In this document: positions 23,047-35,256 of the stretch, one piece after another
Position numbering within the stretch: the stretch's first letter is position 1
Layout: every line of letters begins with the position of its first letter
DNA from: Lactuca virosa
Lineage: Eukaryota > Streptophyta > Magnoliopsida > Asterales > Asteraceae
DNA length: 64,000 nt
Direction: 5' to 3'
Assembly (NCBI GenBank): GCA_928212115.1
Contig: CAKMRJ010004445.1
Location: 1,064,428 to 1,128,427, forward strand
Position numbers and translations under genes: made by a program
The notes under the pieces: generated by a model
Told to the model about the DNA's origin: nothing
The model's database searches: none
What the model saw: only the letters and a program-made list of their open reading frames with translations

Positions 23047-23764
23047 ACTTGCTCTTATACATATAATATATTAAACTTTTAATATTATAATAGTATAAGG
23101 GTGTATTTTAGACATTTAAAATATTTGGTGGTTTAATCTATTAATTAAACTAGACTTTTAATTTAATTAAACTCAAACCATATATTTATGGATTAATAAT
23201 ACTCTTTTAATTAAACGCTTTAATTAACTATTAATAAAGTCCATAAGAGTTAATTTGAACTATTCAACAAAACATCATAGTTCCAATTATTAAACTCAAA
23301 ATTAAAAACCATTTAATAATTGTTTAAGTTATGAACCCAAGAGTTTTAGAATTCAATTCTTTTTTTTATAAAAAACTTTTCTCAAATTCCAAAACTTGAG
23401 GGCAAGTTTTGTAATTCTTGAAAACCTTTGGATTCCATAACTTATGGAAGTTTCAAAACTCTTAAGATCATAACTTTAAAAAAACTTTTGAGTTCCAAAA
23501 TTTTATGAAAAAATTTGTAACTCCTTAAAACCATTTAGATCAAACTTTTAAAACAAATAAAATAATCATATCATTCTATCTTTTAATCAATTGACCTAAT
23601 TCAACTCTTGTAGTAAAGTGACTCAAATTTTATAAATAATTAGTTTTTTCATAAAATCAAGTAATTATCATAAAATTTGACAAACTTCATGTTTTTTTTC
23701 TTTTTTTTTCCTTCAACTTGAAAAACAAAATACATTTGCATCAATATAACAGAAAACAACCCAT
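23047..23764 (-). other. Leader of Copia A upstream of the shared block
   Basis: AT-rich sequence, untranslated, rich in A and T runs. No gene seen. Confidence 0.5.
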
Positions 23765-23777
23765 GGCTCTGTTACCA
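23765..23777 (-). other. Primer-binding site of Copia A
   Basis: TGGTAACAGAGCC on the minus strand, one base from the LTR end. It resembles the initiator tRNA-Met complement used by many plant Copia elements. Confidence 0.8.
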
Positions 23778-23778
23778 C

Positions 23779-24530
23779 TGTTGGGTTTTGAGCATTCTAA
23801 CACTCCTATGGTGTACATGCAACCCTATAAACCTTGGATCTATGTTTTCTCTATTATACATGCAAATATTAACTATTCCAAGGTTTCATCCTAACTAGCA
23901 TATTATGAAGCACCTATACTACAAAGTTCTAGTTAGATGACATACCTTTTGATGTAGCTTGATGTCTTCAAGCTTTAAGAGCTTAGCCCCAACAGTGTGG
24001 AAGCCTCAAATGGAATCACAAATCACCAAAACACCTTGGAAGAACTTGAGAGAATATGTATGCACACTAAAATCGGCTCACTCTTATTTTCACACACTTG
24101 TGCTAATTTTGTGAGCCAATGACCCCTTTATATATTATGGAGGATTAGGGTTACATCCATGTAAACCCTAATACCCATGACCTTTCATTTACATATGATC
24201 CATGGGTTAAAAGCTCCATGGACCATCCTTGAAAGCTTAGCCCAACCTAAATGAACTTGGCCCATTCCATATATATAAGAGTCCATATTTAATTAGTTCT
24301 TTTTTATCACTTAATTAATTCTAAATTAATTCTTGATCAATACTAATTAAATAATATGATTCCATATTAATATATTAGAACTTATAATATATTAATATAA
24401 ATCATAAATATACTATTATCAAAAGACTATCCATATAAATTGTGTCGGTGAAGTGCAACCCAAATGGACCATGCCGGGTCGGGTCAAGTACATACCAAAT
24501 ATAGTTATGGACTTAGACATTAATCCAACA
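23779..24530 (-). repeat. 5' LTR of Copia A
   Basis: On the minus strand it starts TGTTGGATTAATG and ends AAAACCCAACA, 752 bp. It aligns with the Copia B LTR at 32278-33051. Flank 24531-24535 (GCATC) is the expected target duplication; the partner is outside the window. Confidence 0.9.
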
Positions 24531-24880
24531 GCATCACCACAACCCCTCACTGAATAGTGAGTACTACGGCTCCCTGTAGCATCACTGCAACCTCTCACTG
24601 AATAGTGAGTACTACGGCTCCCCGTAGCATCACCGCAACCTCTCACTGAATAGTGAGTACTAAGGCTCCCCGTAGCATCACCGCAACCTCTCACTGAATA
24701 GTGAGTACTACGGCTCCACGTAGCATCACTGCAACCTCTCACTGAATACTGAGTACTACGGCTCCCCGTAGCATCACCGCAAGGTCTCACTGAATAGTGA
24801 GTACTACGGCTCCCCGTAGCATCACTGCAACCTCTCACTGAATAGTGAGTACTACGGCTCCCCGCAGTATCACAACACCC
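24531..24880. repeat. 48-bp hairpin minisatellite, seven units
   Basis: Units start at 24546, 24594, 24642, 24690, 24738, 24786 and 24834. Each holds CTCACT/AGTGAG around GAAT and CTACGG/CCGTAG around a short loop. Diverged units continue to about 24990. The related array in LARD 2 is at 61411-61602, also 48 bp. Confidence 0.93.
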
Positions 24881-26576
24881 TCTTGCTGACTGGCAATTAT
24901 TGTGGTTTCCCGCAGTATCACCGCACTCTCTCGCACTAACTCATGGATGCTACAGCTCTCTGTAGTCTTACCGTGCTTTCTCTTACCACTCCACGATCTC
25001 ATCCTTAAGTCGACGCCATCCTGCGTTCACTCACTCATGCTCCGCAGCCGAGCGTAGATAGGTACACACACCCATCTCGGCTATGCATCACTACTTTGGA
25101 CGACCACCACCGTGACAAAACTTCTTTTTCTCGCTGCTATTCACATTCTCAGATAATCCCGTCTGGTGTCAATTAGTTGAAGGGCCCCAACCGGAACCAT
25201 AGACACTTATACACCACTCGACATCTCATAACTCAAATCTCAAAATAATCCGAAACTTATAACATTAAACTCGGACACCTCGGAATCTCCATCTCCCAAA
25301 CTAAAACACGGAGAAATCGCCAACGGCTCAGAACACGAAAATGACCCTCCGAAACTCTTTCCTCTATTGCTCAAAACCAAGCGAGATTACGCATGCCGTC
25401 TCGGAAATTGGCTGCCTGATCATATCTTACCCTTTCCAAAGAGAATAGAATAGTCCATTCATCGAACCAAAATCTCCCAACTACCGAAGTATCCCTATGA
25501 ACCAACCACCTCGAAAAATTCTTATCTGCCACAAGGCCTCTGACCAACGGCCACCTGCTGTGCAGACACTCATCCTTTCTTGAACGCGGACAACATGCAT
25601 TAACTCCCTCTGCAACTCACCTCGACCACTGATAACCCTGGTCCCGGGAATCCGCACTGCATGTCGTTATATCCAGTTCTCTAACCACTCTTGAACAAAC
25701 CTCTGATCTCCTCAAAAGTACCCGGTTCTCCCCCACTCAAGGTTCGAACCATCACCAATTGGTTCACCAACACTCTATCCCACAGACTGTTTTTACTAGT
25801 AACATCGTACCTACTCTTGGAAGGTGATACACTATGCTCGATGATCTCCCCGATGGAGATCAAACAACTCCAAATACCCCGAATCTCAGATGGAATCATC
25901 AGAAACTTCTCATCATGACTGCCTCTAGTCATTCAGAATCTCGCACCATCCCACTATCGGACATCTCAACTATCCAGTAGTAACCCTGACTCGCTGTCTG
26001 AAAATAATGAACTAACATACTCCTCATCCTCGATTCCTCAACTGACTTCCCATCACGTGAATTATCATAAGAGCAGAGACCTCATTTCCATTCTCGATAC
26101 CCATCATAGACGCTAAGAGCCACCGCTCCGATATACTCCTGTTGACCGTCCGTTGCTGCAGCTAACACATGGCCTACTATGCTCAAATAGGGTGTATCCT
26201 GGTCCTTGACCGTCTCAGTTCCTGCTGACAACCTGCTCCTGCTATATCCTTACCTCGCGGCAGACATACTGCCCCAGATACTCCGATGAAAGATCATAAC
26301 CAAAGCCACCCCACAGGGCTCACCCCCAAGCTCGGAAACCGAATATATCAATACCTCTCCTGCTTCCCACTGGAACAGAAATAGCACCGCTCAGGACACA
26401 GAAAGTGACATTTCCACTATCGGCCGGTCGCTCATCCCAGACCGTATTCTCCCATAACGCTCCACTAAAATTCGTTCATCATGGCCCTCTGGCCCCATAC
26501 TCTTTCACATCTGATCTCAGATTGACCAATCACAACAGAATAACTGGCAGAGCCAGTAACACTAACCGCCACGGGT
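24881..26576 (-). other. LARD 1 internal sequence without coding potential
   Basis: Corresponds in reverse to one copy of the 1.46 kb unit of LARD 2 and its flanks. No domain recognised in any frame. Confidence 0.7.
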
Positions 26577-27060
26577 CATGGTACTCGAACCATGTGGCCA
26601 CCTCTCGATCTGCTATGAATCATGGTAACCGAACCATGTTTTCTCTTCTCAATTCGCTACAATCATGGTACTCGAACCATGTTCTCTCTTCTTAGTATGC
26701 TATGGATCATGGTACTCGAACCATGACATCACCTCTCGATCTACTACAAATCATGGTACTCGAACCATGAAATCACCTCTCGATCTGCTACAAATCATGG
26801 TACTCGAACCATGAAATCACCTCGCGATCTGCTACAAATCATGGTACTCGAACCATGAAATCACCTCTCGATCTGCTACAAATCGTGGTACTCGAACCAT
26901 GAAATCACCTCTCGATCTGCTACAAATCATGGTACCCGAACCATGAAATCACCTCTCGATCTGCTACAAATCATGGTACTCGAACCATGAAATCACCTCT
27001 CGATCTGCTACAAATCATGGTACTCGAACCATGAAATCACCTCTCGATCTGCTACTTAAA
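26577..27060. repeat. 44-bp hairpin minisatellite, eleven units
   Basis: Units start about every 44 bases from 26577 to 27016. Each has CATGGT and ACCATG flanking ACTCGA, an 18-base inverted repeat, plus a spacer containing CACCTCTCGATCTGCTAC. The reverse-oriented equivalent lies at 57847-58260. Confidence 0.95.
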
Positions 27061-27969
27061 ATCTTCGTAATGTTCCCTGTATCGAGTATGGATCCTCTGC
27101 TTTCAGTAGTACGGGCCCATACCACCTGCCACATCTACCCATACTTTCTGCACGGACCATCCCCAAGTTCCTAAGTAGTTGCTCAACCTTCTCGATCACC
27201 AATCCGGTCACGTGTGTTCGCTCCTATGCGAAATGTTCTACTCTGTCAGCGTACTCATCTGACTAGGGTCACCCTTTCCTATGCTCTTCCTAGGTTCTCA
27301 CACTTCTCCGCCATCAGCTGCTGAAGAACTCCTTATGATGCCAGCCATCTACCTCCTGAATATCGTCATATTCACTTAGTAGGTGACTCCCATCATCAAG
27401 AGTTCCACAAAGCACGAAGCAAGCAGCATTCGGGCATCGAATAATCTCTACTAACATGTAAAATCACTCTAGGTTATTACCCACTTGCTCTCCTCATACT
27501 CAAAGGATATCACTGAACTCAAGTAACTTTTCCCCACGCGGGCATCTGACTACTCTCTCAGTAGACTCCTCAAATGCTCAAATTCTCATCTAGGTATCTC
27601 GCCTAGATTACTCCTCTACTCAGATCCCTCTCTAAAAGGATTCCTGCTGGATACTCATACTCGAAGGCACATCACATATAACATCAACTTCTAGGCTAAG
27701 GCATCACAAATCAGGCCACTCTAGTCCTAAAATATGAAATACATAGCTTATCTCTATCATGTATAGTATATCACATTATATCTCATAACACATAATGTAA
27801 GGGTATTTTGGGAAATCACCATTCGGGCGCTGGCTGACCGTACACACTGCTCTGTTCTGCTCGTCTCAAAACCTTTTACTCTGTTTAGAAAAATTGTTTT
27901 ATTGCGAAAAATTCCTCAAATCTCAGTTTGAGTTCAGATACGCCCGAAGGTGCGTCCGAATCCCTCAAA

Positions 27970-27988
27970 CCAAGGCTCTGATACCAAC
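27970..27988 (-). other. Primer-binding site of LARD 1
   Basis: Minus strand reads TTGGTATCAGAGCC just inside the LTR. Confidence 0.9.
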
Positions 27989-27989
27989 T

Positions 27990-29615
27990 TGTAACGACGT
28001 AAATTTTCAAACAATTTTTCATTTTTCAAACAACATGATTATCATTTAAACATTCTCAAATCTCATGTTCAACAATTGTCATCAAATAAAACATATCCCA
28101 AGATCACAAATAAAATCCTCGGTCTGTGTGTACGGATCATGCCGGCGCCTTCCCGCGATCGTCACTAGTACCTGAAACACATAACACATAACACTGTAAG
28201 CATAAATGCTTAGTGAGTTCCCCAAAATACCACATATAACACATATTAGCCACTCGAGGCTATAACTTTGTGGACCACTAGCCCTAACTCTATGGACCCT
28301 TTGGTCCTAACTCTGTGGACCTTCCGGTCCTAACTCTGTAAACTCTGGAATACACACAGCATAAATCACATAGAAATAATGTAGTGCAACACATCACATA
28401 CATAGCATACAAGATACTCTATCACATACTCTACTTACCACTCAAGGTAAAGTATATTGAGAAGACTCACATCGGGTAACTCAGTAAATCTCGAACTCAG
28501 AAATACTGATCTAGCCTCCGCCTAATCACATAAAATAATTACTCTAATCAATATGACTCTCAAAGGCTAGGCTATTCCCTCTGTAAGTTCTCTCAGGAGG
28601 GTAAAAGACCATTTTACCCCTCCAATGGATCAAAAGTCCAAACATTGACTGGACCCTAAAAGTCAACGAAAGTCAACGGTCAACTTTGACCAGACTCGTC
28701 TAGTGCACATAGGTGACTCGGCGAGTCCAAGCGTGTCCTCTGGGTCTATCTAAACCTTACTCGACTCACCAAGCGAACCTTCCACTTGACGAGTCACCAC
28801 TGGTCATGAATCGTGGGTCAACCCGACTCGACTCGTCGAGTCCCCTTATGGACTCAGCGAGTTCCTTCAATGGCAACAGTCAAACGACCTTCTGAGGTCA
28901 GATCTGCTTCACCAACTAGTAGATCTAACCTTCTAGCACTCAAAAGTCACGTAAAGGTTCGAACTTTAGGCCCACGCATCACACTATCATCTCTATATGC
29001 CAAAATAACCCTTAATATACTAACCTAGGCCCCAAAACTCATAAAGGATTGCATAAAGCTGAAGAATAGGGACTCTTTGGACCTCTCAAGGTCCAGATCC
29101 GATAATATTGTCACCAGGGGACATCACACACACTAGATCTCTTACCAAAGTGAAGAGATAAAACCCTAGATTCATGAAATCTATTACTCAAATGAAGATA
29201 CACATGAATCCTTACCTCCCACAGCAGCTCTGAACGAAATGATGGAAGATTTGAGTCCCACAAGTCAGCCTAGCTCGAAATCCTTCCTTCCCTTTGCTAA
29301 AACACACCAAAGAATGATGAATTAGCGCTCCTCTTGCACTGCAAGCTTTCTCTCTGTTCTCTAGGGTTTCTCAGGGGAATGTGGCCACAATTGAGGCTAT
29401 AAATGCCTTTAAATAGGTCCCAAACCCGGGAAATTAGGGTTTCTCTGCCCAGCACCTACTCGGCGAGTCCCTCATCTGACTCGTCGAGTCCATTCATTAA
29501 ATCCACGCAGCAATCTCGACTCGACTCGGCGAGTCGGTCCCTCAACTCGTCGAGTCCCTCCTTAAATCTCAAGATTAACATACATAATAATGTCCCTGAA
29601 AATCTGGATGTTACA
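27990..29615 (-). repeat. 5' LTR of LARD 1
   Basis: On the minus strand it runs from TGTAACATCCAG to a GTCGTTACA end, 1626 bp. ACTCGACGAGT-type palindromes cluster at 29455-29560, just upstream of AAACCCTAA and a CCTATTTAAAGG TATA region. A second cluster lies at 28690-28865. The GAACTCACTAAGC motif is near 28208-28225. Confidence 0.92.
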
Positions 29616-29735
29616 AAGAGGGTATCATCAGATGAGAACTAAGCAGATCCCCTCCCGAAGGGACTGGGTAGGGTTAAGCATCTTCAGCATGCAAGGCGCA
29701 TAGGGCTAAAGGATGATATTAGTTTTAGAAATTAG
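29616..29735 (+). pseudogene. pol: RNase H C-terminal tail of Copia B
   Basis: Reads KRVSSDEN, stop, ADPLPKGLGRVKHLQHARRI and GLKDDISFRN, then a stop at 29733-29735. This is the usual C-terminus of Copia polyproteins (canonical ADPLTKGL). One internal stop is present. The upstream part is displaced by LARD 1. Confidence 0.9.
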
Positions 29736-30228
29736 ATAGCTTTGAAATTTGTAAAGTGTAATTGACATTTGATGATAAATAAAAGTTGTTGTTTATTTAT
29801 AAGTGTTGCTATCTTCTATCAATCGTTTACTATCATTTCATTTTGCATGTTTTGACTTCCAGAATAATTATGTTATATCATATTATTCAAATTCTCCATA
29901 GTCGGTCATATGTTGGAAGTAGATATGAATCAAGACTGTCATGAAGTTGGCTTGTAGATGTCTAAGGTGTTGGACATAGCAAGAGTTGCTACAACACTCA
30001 TGAGTGCTCATAAGTTCTGAGTATTGGATTCAACCCACGCTCACTTGTATCACTTCATGGAATTTATCTCGAGTGATCGTGAGACAATAATATCATATAA
30101 GTCTTCAAAACCTAGAGATAAGAGTTGTTAACTATGAGTTGGTTATACATTGATTGTACGAAAATGCATTGGTAACTCGATGTTATAAAACATGCCTGTG
30201 TGTATGATTCAACAAGTAGTAGAACAAG
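29736..30228 (+). other. 3' noncoding region of Copia B, first part
   Basis: No open frame. 29846-30212 is the inverted counterpart of 18217-18600. ACAAG at 30224-30228 is the target duplication of the following solo LTR. Confidence 0.8.
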
Positions 30229-31919
30229 TGTAACATCCCAATTTTCGAGGCCAAAAATTTCATTTTAAATAAATACTTCACAACATAGTTTACCTAAACA
30301 TTACCAAGGTCATGTCATTTTATAAAAACTATAACAACGTGTTCGAAAACCATCTCAACATACGTAATAGAAATCAGAGTACAATCCCAGAAACTCAATG
30401 CGGAACCATATGGGTGTGTGTGTGATGCGCTGTTACACCGCCGACTCCTTCCCCTTAGACGAAGAGGTACCTGAAACCAAAACTGAAACTATAAGCACAA
30501 AGCTTAGTGAGTTCCCCCATCATACCGCATGCCAAAACCACATACATATTGTCGGGCAATTCTGGGGTGCCCGACCTACCCATGTCAAGCCATTCTGGGG
30601 TGCTGACCATCCCATGTCAAGCCATTCTGGGGTGCTGACCAACCCATGTCAGGCTATTCTGGGGTGCTGACCAACCCTAACCAGGGTCAACTCAATTCAG
30701 TCAAAGTCAACATTGGTCAAAGTGAACATCCAGTTGTCCTGACTCGCCGAGCTGGCCTACCAACTCGTCGAGTCCATACTCCTCTAACCCAAACCAATCC
30801 CCGACTCTACTCGTCGAGTCTAGCAAGAACTCGACGGGTTCTCCTTCAATCATACCATCGGGACCATCCTCATCCGACTCGCCAAGTTCATCCTTGAACT
30901 CATCGAGTTTATCTCCCTCATAAGAATGCTTCCAGTCTATGACTCGCCGAGTTGTAAGAACAACTCGTCGAGTCCATCTTCAAAGATTGGTAGATTGCCT
31001 TGGACTCGCCGAGTTTGCTCAAACACTCGTCGAGTCCCATGATTCACATGTCCCTTATGAGCCTAAACAACTGAGGGACCTTCCACACTATCGTCTGGTC
31101 CATCGACAGAAAGGATTTGGTGGTCATTACACCCCGACTCGTCGAGTCCTAAGAACGACTCGCCAAGTCCATCCTTGGCCATTACTATACAGTCGATTAA
31201 AATGGGTCTTAACACGTCAAGACCATAGATTTGGCCTCCTAATGCCCATTTTACATGTAAAGCCTCAAGCTTGGTGCACATGCATGGGATCTTTGGCTCA
31301 AAAAGCCATAAAAGATGGTCTACAAGATGCATGGGGTGTTTATGGCAACAAGGTGGGCACCTTTATGCCATAAAGACCCCCAATAACCCCAGATCTGAAG
31401 CACAAACTGACTTCCATTACTCAATCCCGAATACAACCTCTCTAGGGCTTAGAAAGATGTAGAAAAAGGTCCAAAATCAAGATCTAGACAATGAATAGAC
31501 AAGGTTTCAGCTTTATACCTCTAATAAGCCGGAAATATGCTCAAAACTCTGGATCTTCTTGTTTCCCCTTGATCTCACAAGCCTCCTTCTCTTCTTCAAG
31601 CTTCAATCACACAAAGTAACACCACAAGGCTCAAGAACACACAAAAAACGGCTAGGGTTTCGAGTTAGGGTTTGCTCTGGACGTTGGGGGCTGAGTTGAG
31701 GGGTTATAATGTGTTTAAATAGGGTGCAAACCCTCAATTTAGGGTTTCACTCAAACATCGTCTACTCGCCTATTCGGTCTCCCGACTCATCGAGTAGACT
31801 ACTTAAACTTCCTGCGGATCACGACTCTACTCGACGAGTTGGGCCTCCAACTCGTCGAGTCCCAGAGAAAAACATAAGAAAGACTTGAATTAAAGGCATA
31901 CCAGGAATCGGGTGTTACA
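30229..31919 (-). repeat. Solo LTR (Gypsy, LARD-related family) inserted in Copia B
   Basis: 1691 bp with TGTAACATCCC and GGTGTTACA ends, flanked on both sides by ACAAG (30224-30228 and 31920-31924). No internal region remains, so it arose by LTR-LTR recombination. On the minus strand the AAACCCTAA and CTATTTAAACAC promoter elements read correctly. ACTCGTCGAGT palindromes cluster at 31760-31862 and 30738-31165. Confidence 0.95.
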
Positions 31920-31924
31920 ACAAG

Positions 31925-32266
31925 CATATGAGTCGAAGTTTATCTGTTCCTTCTTCGATTAGAAGCGATATTTGGGCCCCTTGATGATTTTGTTTTGACC
32001 TATGTACTGGGCCTGGTCAGAACTAAATTGATGTGTTTGATTAAGTTCTATGTCAAACAAATCGGAAATCGGGAAACAAACTACTGGACAATAAGTAAGA
32101 CATTGTTCCATGTATTTGTCCGGCTGATATCTAGAACAGAGGATTATATGACCACTTATCTTAAATGGTGTATCATCATCATCTCAGTTCCGTGAGACTT
32201 TGAAAGAGCTACGATTGCTGATCAGTTCCTGAAGTTATTCTTGCAGTTTTGTTATTAGACTTATCC
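31925..32266 (+). other. 3' noncoding region of Copia B, second part
   Basis: Continues the interrupted sequence up to the purine tract. No domain recognised. Confidence 0.7.
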
Positions 32267-32277
32267 AAGTGGGAGAC
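32267..32277 (+). other. Polypurine tract of Copia B
   Basis: AAGTGGGAGAC adjoins the LTR start TGTTGG, as in many plant Copia elements. Confidence 0.85.
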
Positions 32278-33051
32278 TGTTGGATTAGGTGTCTAAGTTC
32301 ATAACTATTTCTGGGATGTACTTGACCTGGTTGGCATGGTCCATTTGGGTTGCATGGCATTGTAACACTTGGATGACTAAATGAGAGAAATGACACTTAA
32401 GGTTTATTAATATATTATAAGTTCTAATATATTAATAATATTATTTAATTAGTATTGATCAAGAATTAATTTATAATTAATTTGGTGTTCAAAAGGAGAC
32501 TAATTAAATATATGGGGTTGATTGTGTAAATCATCCATTCTTTTATAGTGGGCTAATGATCCATGGTTTATTACATTGGGCTAAAACCCATAAGGTGCTC
32601 CATAGATAGTTCATGGAGGTTATAAACCCATGGATCATGGAATATGAAAAGCCATGTCAATTAGGGTTTACATGTTGTAACCCTACTTGTGACACAACTA
32701 TAAAAGGACCCTATGGGCTACCAAAATCGGCACTATGTGTAGAACAAGAGGGCTAGCCGATTTTGAGTGATAGTGTACTTCTCTCAAAGTTATTCCAAGA
32801 GTTGTGGTGTTGTGTGAAACATTTGAGGCATCGCATTTGAGGTGCTAGGCTCACAAGGTTCTCAAGGAATCCAAGCAACAAGAAAGGTATGTTCTCCTAC
32901 TAGCTTTTATGTTTCAAAGTTCCCCATGCCATGCTAGTTAGGTTAAGAACCTTGGAAAATCAAATTTGCATGTATCTTAGTAAAACATAGATCCAAGGTT
33001 TCTAGGGTTGCATATACACCTTGGGAGTGTTAGAATGCTCAAAACCCTTCA
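32278..33051 (+). repeat. 3' LTR of Copia B
   Basis: Starts TGTTGGATTAGG and aligns with the Copia A LTR. The end reads AAAACCCTTCA where A has AAAACCCAACA, so the exact end is uncertain by four bases. Confidence 0.85.
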
Positions 33052-33878
33052 GAATACCCGATAGACCGTGAATTGTGTAGTTTCCGCCTCATTCCCTGTT
33101 CCTTGTTTGGTTATGGGTTAGGGGTAGATTCACACAATTAACTGCTATTCGATATTGGTTTATTCATAACTAGTATGAGCTAAGCGGTTATAGAAGGATT
33201 TGGTATTATCATACTTTTACTAAGAAAATATTGGATTTTCTTGAAGAACACTTTCAATAGATTTCAAAGGGCCAATATAGTCAACTTGGTAAGTACCTAG
33301 TGAATACTTCAGGGTTATGTGCATGAGGATCCGACAACCAGTGGAATGTGTTGCCTCTACCTCATTTCCTGTTCCTTGTTTGGTTGTGGGCTTGGGGCAG
33401 AATCACATAATCGATTGTTTGTTCAATCTGGATTGTATATGATTTGTATACACTAAGTACTCGCCGAAGGAACTAGTACGAATCATTTTTTTCTTAACAT
33501 TCATTACATCAGGAAATATAAGGTTTTCTGTAGAACGTAATGCACTTTTCAAAGAACACAGAACCTGATTTCTAAAAAAAACGCTTATGAACTCACCAGC
33601 TTAAATGTTGATACTCTTTCAAAACGTATTTGTATTCTCATGACACTAGTAGACAGGTACATGCACCTGGTTCAAGAAGATGGAGCATAGTATCTTCGAG
33701 TCTTTTCTTGTTATTTACTTTTGGAGTTAGTCTTATATGACTCGAATGCAATGTAAACATATTACTATTAATACAATGGTTATTGTTGCTTTAATTACTA
33801 TTATTCAATTGTTGTGATATTGTACATGACGTCCTCCGCCCCTGAACGTTTCCGCCGTTCCGGTTTGGGGGTGTGACA
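33052..33878 (+). repeat. 3' part of a Tekay-like LTR
   Basis: Ends with a TTTCCGCC segment and GGTTTGGGGGTGTGACA, the same end as the inner chromovirus LTR on its own strand. GAACTCACCAGC near 33591 precedes it. The left part is missing because Copia B adjoins it. Confidence 0.8.
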
Positions 33879-35256
33879 TTTGGCTCTTATTTGAGGTATA
33901 AAGTCTCAAACTTGGTTGTTATTTTCTTAGATCTCTTTTGGGTTGAGTTTATGGACTCTTTTGGTCCCATTGATGAAGTCCCTTGAGTCCATGTCATTTT
34001 TGGAGCTTAGGGTTGCCCCTCTCAGTGTTATTTGGGACCTAGAATCATAAAGTTGTTATCTTGGAAGTCTTAATGGGTTCATGCAAGAGTTAAGACCATT
34101 TTCATGGAAATGTCATTTTTGGAGTTTGGGCTTATGTGGGGCATGCAAAGTCACCAAGTCAATGACTTTATGGGTTTAAATGTGATTTGGGACTCATATC
34201 TGTAGTTTGGGCTTAAGGCTTAAAGCATTAAGTGCTTAATGGAAAAGTGGGTTTAAGAGAGACGTACGTTGGACGTACAAGCCAGTATGCGCAGTGTACA
34301 AGCCGTTAAGCAAGTACGCACAAAGTACCACTGAGTACGCCCTGCGTACTCTGTTTGAGTGGGTTTGCATATTTGGGCTTCGGTTTGGGATGTCTTCTTG
34401 GGCCCGGTTGCTAGTGACTAGTTGGGCCATTTAAGAAAGGGTGTTTTGGACTAGAGTTAAGTCGTGGGCTTTAGGGTAAGGCCCAAGTAAGGGTTTGGGC
34501 CCAATTTGGAAAGTTGGGCTATTAGTGGACTTTTGGTATTGGGCCTTGGTGGGCTTAATGAGTTGGGTCAGTAGTGGGCCTAGTTAGTTGGGCCATCTAT
34601 GGGGCATAGTGTTGAGGTGCAGCCTTGTATAGTCTTTAATTATAGTGTTGGGTTGTCTTGGCCCAGTTCAGGAGTCAGTGCGTAGCAGCAACGACAATGT
34701 AGGGTTTCTCGTGTAGCAGTTGAGGTGAGTCTTCTCACTATACTTACCTGAGTGGTAATACTGTGTGACCGGATGGTCTTATTTGAGTTATCGACCGGAG
34801 GGTCTTATATGCTTATGCTGAGTTATGTGATATCATGAATTTGTCTTTGTGATTTATATTGTATATTATTATGTGCCTTATTGGTTAGGACCGGAAGGTC
34901 CAACCCGAGTTGTGAGACCGGAGGGTCCTCACTGAGACACATGGACTGGAGGGTCCTTATCGAGATTTAGCCATGAGAGGCTAATTATTTGTGTGTGGTA
35001 TATTGGGGAACTCACTAAGGTTCGTGCTTACCGTGTTGAGTTATATGTGTTTCAGGTACATTTCGAGATCGCGGGAAGGCATCAACATGATTGTACACAC
35101 CAGCTAGAGATTATGTTTTGAGGATTCTAGGATATTATCAACATTTTGTTGTTTTGTGTTTTGAACACCTTGGATAAATGTGTTTTGAGAATTGTGAGAT
35201 TGTGTTTTATGCGGTTTTAAAAATGAAAATTTTATGTGAAAATTTACAGTGTTACA
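33879..35256 (+). repeat. 3' part of a LARD-family LTR
   Basis: Downstream of a GTACGC-type palindrome cluster (34258-34352) it carries the same R/U5 landmarks as the LARD LTRs: repeated GACCGGAGGGTC units (34790-34960), GGGAACTCACTAAGG near 35010, GATCGCGGGAAGGC, and the end TTACAGTGTTACA. The 5' part is missing. Confidence 0.87.

Larger units (their letters stand above)
18217..24530 (-). mobile_element. Decayed Ty1/Copia element A, minus strand, 3' end cut off
   Basis: From right to left on the minus strand: LTR (23779-24530), primer-binding site, a 1.5 kb leader, gag start, gag and a protease-proximal remnant, then sequence with no recognisable pol. Its last 400 bases (18217-18600) are the reverse complement of the 3' noncoding part of Copia B (29846-30212). 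The outer chromovirus cuts it at 18216. I found no RT YVDD box and no integrase motif, so it is either very degenerate or a non-autonomous derivative. Confidence 0.8.
24531..29615 (-). mobile_element. LARD-type non-autonomous Gypsy element 1, minus strand, truncated
   Basis: LTR at 27990-29615 with a primer-binding site just inside it, then 3.4 kb of internal sequence without gag or pol motifs. The internal part aligns in reverse with 56966 onward (the second copy), including two hairpin minisatellites. It is cut at 24531 by the Copia A LTR. LARD (large retrotransposon derivative) is the standard name for such coding-free elements. Confidence 0.85.
29616..33051 (+). mobile_element. Ty1/Copia element B, plus strand, 3' portion only
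   Basis: Begins inside RNase H coding sequence directly after the LARD 1 LTR, continues through 3' noncoding sequence (interrupted by a solo LTR), a purine tract and a full LTR. The 5' part must lie left of the window, beyond the nested elements. Confidence 0.88.

Noticed and set aside
24419..24838. Open frame of 139 codons with a 16-residue repeat (minus strand)
   Set aside because: It is the 48-bp minisatellite read in frame; 48 is a multiple of three, so it stays open by arithmetic. The same arrays in LARD 2 encode something else.
24531..27060. Possible CRISPR-like arrays (48-bp and 44-bp units)
   Set aside because: Units abut directly without unique spacers, and the DNA is plant nuclear; they are minisatellites in a retroelement.
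30398..31462. Several plus- and minus-strand frames of 60-144 codons
   Set aside because: They lie wholly inside the solo LTR with its palindrome clusters; the peptides are translated repeats.
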